This document shows, piece by piece, positions 1 through 6,795 of a stretch of 32,064 bases of DNA. Source of the stretch: Acidimicrobiaceae bacterium. GTDB lineage: Bacteria > Actinomycetota > Acidimicrobiia > Acidimicrobiales > RAAP-2. How positions within the stretch are numbered: position 1 is the stretch's first letter; every line of letters begins with the position of its first letter. A program made the translations under genes and the position numbers. The DNA is taken from positions 1-32,064 of the forward strand of contig PLHD01000037.1 in NCBI GenBank assembly GCA_003138815.1, given 5' to 3'. A model generated the notes under the pieces. That model was not told the origin of the DNA, ran no database searches, and saw only the letters and a program-made list of their open reading frames with translations.

Positions 1-576
1 GCATCGCCTCGCGGCGCCAGGGTCCAGAGAAGGGAGTCGCTGCGTCGAACCGGTGGGAGAAGGCCAACGGTCGGGTGCAGAACATCCACACCGGCATCGC
101 CAACGCCCGCAAGAACCTCATCCACGAGACCACGACGATGCTCGCGAAGAACTACGACGTGATCGTGGTGGAGGACCTGAACGTGGCGGGCATGGTGCAG
201 AACCACTCTCTCGCCAAGCACATCGAGGACGCCGCCTGGGCAGAGTTCGCCCGCCAGCTCGAGTACAAGACCAAGTGGTACGGCTCTACTCTCGTGCGCG
301 TCAACCGGTTCTACCCCTCATCAAAGACCTTGCAGTCACTGCGGGACAGCCAAAGCCACGCTGTCCCTTGACCAAAGGATGTATCACTGCGGGGCCTGCG
401 GTCTCGTGCTCGGCCGCGACCACAACGCGGCCATCAACCTGGCCCGACAAGGCCTGCCGGGGACAAGCTCCGGTACTGGACGTGGAGGGGAGGTAAGTCC
501 CGCGCAGCAGAATCTTGTTGCAACGGCACACCCCGACGAAGCGTCAACCGAAACGCCACCGGTAGTCGGCGCGTAG
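1..576 (+). pseudogene. tnpB: TnpB (IS200/IS605- or IS607-type) nuclease, 3' part, frameshifted
   Basis: This is the C-terminal part of a TnpB RNA-guided nuclease; the 5' part lies outside the window. The frame is open from position 3 and carries the RuvC II strand VVEDLNVAGM (catalytic Glu) and the RFYPSSKT motif that precedes the zinc finger. At positions 330-331 there is one extra T in a 'cctt' run, which sends this frame to a stop at 369-371. Moving +1 from 331 restores the zinc finger (CSHC, then CGAC) and the final RuvC motif GRDHNAAINLA with its catalytic Asp, ending at the stop at 574-576. Both catalytic motifs survive but in different frames, so the gene is inactive unless the extra base is a sequencing error or is recoded. 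Identity as TnpB is firm; the exact IS family is not. Confidence 0.85.
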
Positions 577-593
577 GAGATAGTTCGGTGCAG

Positions 594-640
594 AACTCGG
601 TGTGGTGCGTAGTTTGCCGTACTCCACGACCAACCGAGTT
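594..640. repeat. Imperfect stem-loop after tnpB, possible IS right end or terminator
   Basis: A perfect 8-bp inverted repeat (aactcggt at 594-601, accgagtt at 633-640) encloses a loop whose outer parts can pair partly (gtggtg near 602-607 against cacgacc near 626-631). It begins 18 nt after the tnpB stop, where IS605-type elements have a subterminal palindrome and the omega RNA 3' end. There is no T-run after it, so an ordinary intrinsic terminator is less likely. It also lies 50 nt upstream of the NiCoT gene and could instead be a regulatory structure. Confidence 0.4.
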
Positions 641-691
641 TGCCGAATGGGATTCAGTCTTACTGCGAAGGGCTCCTATTAAGGTGGCCCC

Positions 692-1891
692 ATGGCCACG
701 GTGACGACGGAGCAGACCGCCCTACGCCATCGTGTTCGCGCCTCCTTTTCGCCCAGCGAATGGCGCAAGCTCTACTCGATGTTCGGCGTCATCGTCCTGC
801 TGCACGTCGCCGGATGGACCCTGCTCATCATTGCCTCGAGCGAGCGCTACGGCGTTGGATCGGGCAAGGTGCTCGGCGTCGGTACGGGGATACTGGCCTA
901 CTCGCTGGGGATGCGCCACGCCTTCGACGCCGATCACATCGCCGCCATCGACAACACCACGCGCAAGTTCATGTCCGAGGACAAGCGCCCGATGTCGGTG
1001 GGCTTCTTCTTCTCCCTCGGGCACTCCTCGGTGGTAGTGGCGCTCACGGTGCTCCTCGGACTGGGCGCGCGCGTCCTTGGAGGACAGGTCCGCAACTCGA
1101 ACTCTTCGCTGCACCACTACGGCGGGCTGATCGGGACCATTGTCTCGGGCAGTTTCCTGTACCTGATCGCGACGCTGAACCTGATAATCCTCGTGGGCAT
1201 CGTGCGGCTCTTCGTCCAGATGCGCCAGGGCCGCTTCGACGACTCCGAGCTCGAGAAGCACCTGAACTCCCGAGGCTTCATGATGAGGTTCTTCGGGCCC
1301 CTCGCGCGCTCGATCGACGAGCCTTGGAAGATGTACCCGCTGGGTGTGCTCTTCGGTCTGGGCTTCGACACTGCGACCGAGATTGCATTCCTGGTCCTCG
1401 CGGGCACCACCGTCGCCGCCGGGTTGCCGTTCTGGGCGATCCTCAGCCTGCCGATTCTCTTCGCGGCGGGAATGAGCCTGCTCGACACCATCGACGGCTC
1501 GTTCATGAACTTCGCCTACGGCTGGGCCTTCTCCAAGCCGGTGCGCAAGGTCTATTACAACATCGCCATCACCGGGCTGAGCGTCTTCGTGGCCTTCTAC
1601 ATCGGGACCCTGGAGCTGATGCAGGTGCTCGTCGGCCAGCTGAAGCTGAAGGGCGGCCTCTGGAGTTACGCGGCCGCCTTCAACATCAACTCGGCCGGCT
1701 TCACGATCGTGGGGATTTTCGTCTTCGTCTGGGCCGGGGCACTCCTCTACTGGCGCTACGGCAAGGTCGAGGAGCGCTGGGAACGAGCGGCCCTGAAGGC
1801 CCAAGCGTCGAGGGGAGAGCAGACCGACCTCCACTCGGCCGGCATCACCCTGGGGGCGGTGCACAAGCCCTTTACCATCGACGAGGAGTAA
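692..1891 (+). CDS. NiCoT-family nickel/cobalt permease
   Basis: This is a 399-residue integral membrane secondary transporter that imports Ni2+ and/or Co2+ across the cytoplasmic membrane. The family signature HAFDADHIAAIDNTT is at residues 76-90, in the second membrane segment, and its His/Asp residues bind the metal. Other NiCoT signatures follow: FSLGHSSVV near 107, GLGFDTATEIAFL in the middle, and GMSLLDTIDGSFM further on. About eight hydrophobic segments are visible. An aaggtgg ribosome-binding site precedes the ATG at 692. No NikR-like or cobalamin-riboswitch sequence was recognised in the 115 nt upstream, which are occupied by the tnpB relic's stem-loop. Ni versus Co preference cannot be read from the sequence. 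Cobalt for the B12-dependent MetH nearby, or nickel for urease or hydrogenase elsewhere, are both possible. Confidence 0.92.
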   Translation: MATVTTEQTALRHRVRASFSPSEWRKLYSMFGVIVLLHVAGWTLLIIASSERYGVGSGKVLGVGTGILAYSLGMRHAFDADHIAAIDNTTRKFMSEDKRPMSVGFFFSLGHSSVVVALTVLLGLGARVLGGQVRNSNSSLHHYGGLIGTIVSGSFLYLIATLNLIILVGIVRLFVQMRQGRFDDSELEKHLNSRGFMMRFFGPLARSIDEPWKMYPLGVLFGLGFDTATEIAFLVLAGTTVAAGLPFWAILSLPILFAAGMSLLDTIDGSFMNFAYGWAFSKPVRKVYYNIAITGLSVFVAFYIGTLELMQVLVGQLKLKGGLWSYAAAFNINSAGFTIVGIFVFVWAGALLYWRYGKVEERWERAALKAQASRGEQTDLHSAGITLGAVHKPFTIDEE

Positions 1892-1895
1892 GCGG

Positions 1896-3506
1896 TCAGC
1901 CGACCTCGTCGAGGAGGCGCCGGGCCACGACCTTCAGGCAGAGGGTCTCGTCGGCCCCCTCGAAGATCGAGAGAACCCGCGCGTCAACGAAGTAGCGGCT
2001 CACGGGGTACTCCTCGGCGTAGCCCATGCCTCCGTGGATCTGCATCGCCTCGCGCGTCACCCACTCCGCCGCTCGGCAGACGTAGGCCTTGGCCATCGAA
2101 GCCTCCATGGCGCCGGTGCCCCGACCCATCTGGCGCGCGACGTCGAGGGAGAACTGGCGCGAGCACTGGATGATCGCGGCCATGGTGCCGAGCTTCACGC
2201 GGGTCAGCTCGTAGTTGATGATCGGCTCGGCGAAGACGACGCGATGGCGGGCGTACTCCAGGGCCGCCTCGTAGGCGGCCTGCATGACTCCGATGGCCCG
2301 CGCGGCGGTCTGGATCCGTCCGTTCTCGAAGCCGGCCATCTGGAAGTAGAAGCCCTTGCCGAGACCTTCCTCGCCGCCGACGAGGTTCTCGTCAGGCACG
2401 AACCAGTTGTCGAAGCTGAGCTCGTAGGAGTGCATGCCACGGTACCCCAAGGTGTCGATGGGCCGGCCCTCGAGGCGCCCGTTGGCGTCGTGGCGCTCCG
2501 CAGCCGAGGCGTCCTGGGCGAAGAGGAAGCCGTGGCTGTCGCCCCGGGGCTTTTCCACGAGGAAGAGCGAGAGCCCTCGGTGAGCCTTGGCGCGGTCGGG
2601 ATCGGTTCGAACCAGCAGCATCAGGACGTCGGCGCGCGCCGCGAACGTGCACCAGGTCTTGGTGCCGTTGATCAGCCAACCGCCGTTGGTCTTGATGGCC
2701 ATCGTGTTGAGCCCCGCCACGTCGCTGCCGAAGTCGGGCTCGGTCACCGCGACGGCCGCGAGGGCCTCACCGCTCGCGAGCCGCGGCAGCCAGTGTTCCT
2801 TCTGGTCTCGGGTGCCGCCGCTCAGCAGCGCCCTCGCGAGGATCTCGGGTCGGGTGATGAGCGAGCCGCCTATGCCGAGCCCGCCCCACGAGAGCTCCTC
2901 GGTGGCCACGACCATGCCGAGATACTCGGACTCGCCGCCGGTGGCGAAGCCCCCGAACTCCTCGGGTACCGAGAGCCCGAAGCCGCCCAGCTCGCTCAGT
3001 CCGCTGATGATCGAGTCGGGAATGTCGCCGTTGGTGCGGTGCACGTGCTCGGCGTGGGGACGTACTTGCTCCTCGGCGAAGCGGTGGAACATCTCGGCGA
3101 CCATCGAGAAGTCCTCGCCGAGGTGTCGCGGCCCGGGGGTCTCGGCGAGCGAGGCGAGCAGTTGGGGGTCGCGGTGCGAGGCGACGAACGAGGCGAACGG
3201 TCGGTACCAGTCGTCGGCGACGGCCCAGAGCGCCTCGCGGCCGAGGATGCGCGTCGCGAGGTCGCTCAGCGCGAGCCCCAGGAAGGCGCCCGCGAGGGCC
3301 GCCTCGGTGGTGCCCCTACGGGCGTAGTCCAAGGCCGAGCGGGCGGTGGCAATGGCGCTGGCGGCGTGAGCGATGTCGTAGGCGAGCGTCTGGTTGAGGT
3401 CGACGCCGCCACGGGCCTTCAGCTCGCGAACCGCCGCATCGATGAGCCGCTGGGCCCGGTCCACCAAATCGGCTGCTTCAACGAGGTTAAGTGCGGGCGC
3501 GGGCAT
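1896..3506 (-). CDS. mcd: Acyl-CoA dehydrogenase, probable (2S)-methylsuccinyl-CoA dehydrogenase
   Basis: This 536-residue FAD enzyme is longer than an ordinary acyl-CoA dehydrogenase (about 380) because of a helical N-terminal extension of roughly 125 residues. That architecture is typical of methylsuccinyl-CoA dehydrogenase, which oxidises (2S)-methylsuccinyl-CoA to mesaconyl-CoA in the ethylmalonyl-CoA pathway. Visible motifs are VTEPDFGSDVAG (FAD/substrate region), GTKTWCTFAARAD, IHGGMGYAEEYPVSRYF near 490-506 and SIFEGADETLCLKV near 514-527. The last holds the likely catalytic Glu in place of the usual YEGT. These closely match my recollection of the Streptomyces protein from that pathway. 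A mesaconyl-CoA hydratase-like gene lies 0.5 kb away, which supports the call. An isovaleryl- or other branched acyl-CoA dehydrogenase is the alternative. The stop is only 4 nt from the convergent NiCoT stop. The start is ATG at 3506. Confidence 0.72.
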   Translation of the reverse strand: MPAPALNLVEAADLVDRAQRLIDAAVRELKARGGVDLNQTLAYDIAHAASAIATARSALDYARRGTTEAALAGAFLGLALSDLATRILGREALWAVADDWYRPFASFVASHRDPQLLASLAETPGPRHLGEDFSMVAEMFHRFAEEQVRPHAEHVHRTNGDIPDSIISGLSELGGFGLSVPEEFGGFATGGESEYLGMVVATEELSWGGLGIGGSLITRPEILARALLSGGTRDQKEHWLPRLASGEALAAVAVTEPDFGSDVAGLNTMAIKTNGGWLINGTKTWCTFAARADVLMLLVRTDPDRAKAHRGLSLFLVEKPRGDSHGFLFAQDASAAERHDANGRLEGRPIDTLGYRGMHSYELSFDNWFVPDENLVGGEEGLGKGFYFQMAGFENGRIQTAARAIGVMQAAYEAALEYARHRVVFAEPIINYELTRVKLGTMAAIIQCSRQFSLDVARQMGRGTGAMEASMAKAYVCRAAEWVTREAMQIHGGMGYAEEYPVSRYFVDARVLSIFEGADETLCLKVVARRLLDEVG

Positions 3507-3559
3507 AAGTGAAAACTACCGGTTCGCCGCCGTGCTGAGGCGAGACATAGTCTTGGTCG

Positions 3560-4000
3560 GTGAACGTAACGATGCTCCTGGCGGATTCGGCCCAAGTCGC
3601 CGACGGAAAGCTCTATATCCTGGGCGGTGGATGGTCGGTCACCGGACCGGACGCGTCGCCCTCGGCGGTGGCGATGAAGGTCGGCGTGGACTCGCCCGAG
3701 TTCAACGAGAACCACCACTGGGAGCTCTTCTTGGAGGACACCGACGGACAGCTGGTCCAGTTCGAGACCCCCGAGGGAATGCAGACCATCGAGGTGCGCG
3801 GGGACTTCTCGGCCACCGCGCCGACCGGTGTCCCGGTCGGCACGCCAGTCGACGTGCCCATCGCCGTCAACTTCGGTCCGATCCCGCTGGCGCCGAGTTC
3901 GCGGTTTACCTGGCGCATGGTGATCAACGGCGAATCGTTGCCCGGTGCGACCGTCTCGTTCACGACGCGCCCGGCGCTCGAGACGCCGGAAGAGGAATAG
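3560..4000 (+). CDS. DUF6941-like small protein of unknown function
   Basis: This encodes a 146-residue soluble protein with no signal peptide and no cysteine. The N-terminus (LLADSAQVADGKLYILGGGW, residues 6-25) is the hallmark of a widespread actinobacterial family that I recall as DUF6941; the rest is beta-rich. The function is unknown. The start could be GTG at 3560 or ATG at 3572; GTG is chosen because the resulting MNVTMLLAD fits the family's short N-terminus. It is divergent from the mcd-like gene across 53 nt and is followed 33 nt later by the MaoC-type hydratase, so it probably shares a transcript with that gene. Confidence 0.75.
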   Translation: MNVTMLLADSAQVADGKLYILGGGWSVTGPDASPSAVAMKVGVDSPEFNENHHWELFLEDTDGQLVQFETPEGMQTIEVRGDFSATAPTGVPVGTPVDVPIAVNFGPIPLAPSSRFTWRMVINGESLPGATVSFTTRPALETPEEE

Positions 4001-4033
4001 GGCGAGAGCCGCGGCGTCGGTAAGACTGGGGCC

Positions 4034-4546
4034 ATGAGCACTTTCGACCGACCCTTCGGCCGCTGCTTCGAGGAGTTCGAGGTCGGCGATATCTACAAGC
4101 ACTGGCCCGGCAAGACAATCACCGAGGCCGATGACCATCTGTTCTGCATGATCACGATGAACCACCACCCGCTGCACACCAACGCCTGGTTCGCCGAGCA
4201 CGAGAGCGTGCAGAAGAGGAACGTGGTGGTGGGCAACCTCGTCTACTCGCTGGTGCTCGGCATGAGCGTGCCCGACGTGTCCGGCGCGGCGATCGCCAAC
4301 CTGGAGGTCGAGACCCTGATCCACCGGTACCCGACCTTCCACGGCGACACGATCTACGCCGAGACCCGCGTCCTCGCCAAGACCCCTTCCACGTCGAAGC
4401 CCGACCGCGGCGTCGTGCTCGTCGAGACCAAGGGGTTCAACCAGGACGGTCTGGAGGTCTGCTACTTCCGGCGCCGGGTGATGGTGTGGATGCGCGACTA
4501 CGCGCCCAAGCGCCGGCGGCCTTACGGTGACGACGTCTGGGAGTAA
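4034..4546 (+). CDS. MaoC-type hydratase, probable mesaconyl-CoA hydratase
   Basis: This is a 170-residue single hot-dog-domain protein of the MaoC/R-hydratase family. It probably hydrates mesaconyl-C1-CoA to beta-methylmalyl-CoA, the step after methylsuccinyl-CoA dehydrogenase. The hydratase motif reads ITMNHHPLHTN (residues 40-50): His48 matches the catalytic His, while the position of the usual Asp is Asn43. I recall the same LTMNHHPLH variant in the Streptomyces ethylmalonyl-CoA pathway hydratase, together with VVVGNxxYSLxLGMSVPDVSG, which is present at 70-90. Proteobacterial Mch proteins are about twice this length with two domains. The 3' end overlaps the mutY start by 20 nt, indicating coupled translation. 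Neither a beta-methylmalyl-CoA lyase nor crotonyl-CoA carboxylase/reductase is in the window. Confidence 0.72.
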   Translation: MSTFDRPFGRCFEEFEVGDIYKHWPGKTITEADDHLFCMITMNHHPLHTNAWFAEHESVQKRNVVVGNLVYSLVLGMSVPDVSGAAIANLEVETLIHRYPTFHGDTIYAETRVLAKTPSTSKPDRGVVLVETKGFNQDGLEVCYFRRRVMVWMRDYAPKRRRPYGDDVWE

Positions 4547-5408
4547 CGACTACGCCACGTTCCGACGTGCGCTTCGTCGTTGCGCGCCCTCACTCGTCCG
4601 TCCGCTGCCTTGGATCGAGCACCCCGACCCGTGGGCCGTGCTCGTGAGTGAGGTGATGCTCCAGCAGACCCAGGTCTCGCGCGTCGTCGGTCCCTGGTCG
4701 CGTTTCGTGGAGGCCTTCGCGACGCCCACCGCGTGCGCGAACGCGCCGCTGTCGAGCGTCCTTCGCCTCTGGGCCGGGCTCGGCTACCACCGGCGGGCCA
4801 AGGCCCTGCACGATGCGGCGCGAATGATCCGCGACGAGTTCGCCGGTGTGGTGCCTCGAGAGACCTCCCAGCTTCGCCGCCTCCCGGGAGTGGGCGAGTA
4901 CACGGCCAACGCGGTGGCGTCGTTCGCGTTCAAGGAGCGGGTGGCCGTCGTCGACACCAACGTCGCGCGGGTGCTGGCGCGAGCGCTGGCCAACCGTCCC
5001 CTCAGTGCCCCCGAGGCCAGGGCCATGTCCCAGCGGCTGCTCGGGCGCGGCGAGAGCGCTTCGTTCAACCAGGCCATGCTCGACCTCGGCGCGCAGTTCT
5101 GCCGGTCCGTTCCGCTGTGCGCCTCCTGCCCGGTGGCCAGGGTCTGTCGGTGGCGCCTCGAGGGCGGGGCCGATCCCGCGCCGCGAAGCGCGGGGGTATC
5201 GCGGCCGCAGTCGCGTTTCGAGGGTTCCGACCGACAGGTCCGGGGACGGATCCTGGCCCAACTGCGCGGGTCGTCACTATCGACCGCGGCGCTCTTGGCG
5301 CGACTCGACGGAGCCGAGCCCGCGAGGTGCCGGCTCGTTCTCGACGGCCTGATCCGCGACGGGCTGGTCGAGCGCCGCGGTCGCGGCGTGCAGCTGGCCG
5401 GGAGCTGA
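4527..5408 (+). CDS. mutY: A/G-specific adenine DNA glycosylase MutY
   Basis: This enzyme removes adenine mispaired with 8-oxoguanine. Its 293 residues include the catalytic segment SEVMLQQTQV (Glu42), the helix-hairpin-helix LPGVGEYTANAV (119-130) and the catalytic Asp143 in VVDTNVARVL. A C-terminal [4Fe-4S] cluster site has Cys192, 198, 201 and 207. Two details depart from the norm. The usual VDGNV reads VDTNV, and the cluster spacing is C-x5-C-x2-C-x5-C rather than C-x6-C-x2-C-x5-C. The C-terminal NUDIX-like 8-oxoG recognition domain is absent or reduced, as I recall for several actinobacterial MutY proteins. The GTG start lies inside the upstream hydratase gene (20-nt overlap). Confidence 0.9.
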   Translation: MTTSGSNDYATFRRALRRCAPSLVRPLPWIEHPDPWAVLVSEVMLQQTQVSRVVGPWSRFVEAFATPTACANAPLSSVLRLWAGLGYHRRAKALHDAARMIRDEFAGVVPRETSQLRRLPGVGEYTANAVASFAFKERVAVVDTNVARVLARALANRPLSAPEARAMSQRLLGRGESASFNQAMLDLGAQFCRSVPLCASCPVARVCRWRLEGGADPAPRSAGVSRPQSRFEGSDRQVRGRILAQLRGSSLSTAALLARLDGAEPARCRLVLDGLIRDGLVERRGRGVQLAGS

Positions 5409-5436
5409 GCGCGCCCAGGCCGGTAGTCTCGGCCAG

Positions 5437-5910
5437 GTGAGTTCCGTCGACCTCGATCACTACAAGGACGTCGTCAGCCACTACGCGACGGGCGTGGTGG
5501 TGATAACGGCCATGACCCCGGATGGGCCGGTGGGCTTCAGCTGTCAGACCTTCGGTTCGCTGTCGCTGGACCCGGTGCTCATCTCGTTCGCCGCCAAGAG
5601 CGCGGGCCAGTCGTGGCCGCGGATCCGCAGCGTCGGGATCGTCGGGATCAGCATGCTGTCGGCCGACCAGGAGGACCTCGCCCGGCGCTTCGCCCGCAGC
5701 GGCGTCGACAAGTTCGCGGGCGTCGCGTGGGCGCAGGCGCCCCACGGGTCGCCGCTCCTGGAGGGCTCGCTCGCGCACCTCGAGGGACGGATACTCAGCG
5801 TCACCACGTACGGCGACCACGACATCGCCGTGGTGGCGGTCGATTACGTGCAGGCCAACGCCGCCAGCCCGCTGCTGTACTACCGCGGGGGCTACGGGCT
5901 ACCTGCTTGA
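5437..5910 (+). CDS. Flavin reductase-like, FMN-binding split-barrel protein
   Basis: This 157-residue protein belongs to the flavin reductase (HpaC/RutF-like) family. These proteins reduce FMN or FAD with NAD(P)H for two-component monooxygenases. The family pattern is visible: HYATGVVVITAMTPDGPVGF near 15-34, QTFGSLSLDPVLISFA at 37-52 (flavin binding), and a C-terminal DHDIAVVAVDYVQ strand followed by PLLYYRGGYG near 144-153. No partner monooxygenase is nearby, so the substrate system is unknown. The GTG start at 5437 is 28 nt after the mutY stop, on the same strand. Confidence 0.85.
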   Translation: MSSVDLDHYKDVVSHYATGVVVITAMTPDGPVGFSCQTFGSLSLDPVLISFAAKSAGQSWPRIRSVGIVGISMLSADQEDLARRFARSGVDKFAGVAWAQAPHGSPLLEGSLAHLEGRILSVTTYGDHDIAVVAVDYVQANAASPLLYYRGGYGLPA

Positions 5911-5979
5911 GCGGGTCCGCTTCACTACGCTTCGTTCTGTGATCACCACGGCCCGAGTAAGCGTTGTCGCGAGGCGGCG

Positions 5980-6795
5980 GTGACGACCGTCCTGAAGGTC
6001 CTGTTCGCGCTCTTCGTCGTGCTCCTGCTCGCCGCGGCGGCGCTGCGCGCGCGCAAGCTGCGCCGCGACGAGCATCGCGAGGTCGACGCGCCGGTGGAGC
6101 GCCGGCTGACGGCGCCGCCTCCGTCGCCCTACACGCCGTCCAAGGGGTTCCGATTGCTCGACGGGCCCGTGAACGAGCCCCTGCGGCCCGTGCCACCCCG
6201 GCCGCGCCTCGAGCCGGGTCGCGAGTACGTCTTCAGCGAGAGCCAGCTTCCCGACTACGTCAAGAGCGTGTCGCCGCTCGGTCGCCACGACGAGCTCTGG
6301 GCCCTGTCCAAGTCGTCGAGGAAATCGCGGATCTCCGCGGCGACCCTTCGGGTCTTGATGGTCCTGGTCGTGCTCGGGGTTCTCGCGGGGTTCGTCGGCT
6401 ACTACGTGACCGGCCAGGACCATCACCCGACGACCACGACCACCCTGGCGCCTTCCCGGGCGGCCAGCTGGCCGAAGTCGTTCGTCGCCTCGTCGGTGAA
6501 CGGCGAGTCGGCCTCCTACAACGTGCCGGTGCTGAAGTACCACGTGAGCGTCACCGCCGGCGCCGGCCCAGTTTCCACGGTCATCAGAATGGGCGCGGCG
6601 GGCACCCTGGTGTTCCAAGGAACGATTCCCACTGGCACCACGAAGTCGGTGACGGTGTCGGGCGTCTCGCGGGTCACGCTCGGGTCGCCCCAGGACGCGT
6701 CGGTGAGCCTCGGCGGGAGCCCGGTCAAGCTGCCCTCGTCGCTGTCCTCGACCCTCGTGCTGGTCTTCGAGCCGTCCTCTACGGGCGCGGGCTGA
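5980..6795 (+). CDS. Two-segment membrane protein of unknown function
   Basis: This 271-residue protein is not assigned to a known family. It has an N-terminal hydrophobic segment (about 4-22), a basic and proline-rich cytoplasmic-type stretch (to about 110), a second hydrophobic segment (LRVLMVLVVLGVLAGFVGYY, about 123-142), a Thr-rich linker (HHPTTTTTLAPS) and a beta-rich C-terminal domain of about 110 residues that would lie outside the membrane. The layout resembles sensor- or wall-associated proteins that carry a DUF4115-like C-terminal domain, but no such domain is claimed. The GTG start at 5980 is preceded by a gaggcgg stretch. The 3' end overlaps the convergent oligopeptidase B gene by 17 nt. 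Confidence 0.7.
   Translation: MTTVLKVLFALFVVLLLAAAALRARKLRRDEHREVDAPVERRLTAPPPSPYTPSKGFRLLDGPVNEPLRPVPPRPRLEPGREYVFSESQLPDYVKSVSPLGRHDELWALSKSSRKSRISAATLRVLMVLVVLGVLAGFVGYYVTGQDHHPTTTTTLAPSRAASWPKSFVASSVNGESASYNVPVLKYHVSVTAGAGPVSTVIRMGAAGTLVFQGTIPTGTTKSVTVSGVSRVTLGSPQDASVSLGGSPVKLPSSLSSTLVLVFEPSSTGAG

Noticed and set aside
2034-3512. A 492-codon forward open frame opposite the mcd-like gene
   Set aside because: Antisense of a gene with full dehydrogenase motifs; the translation resembles no protein.
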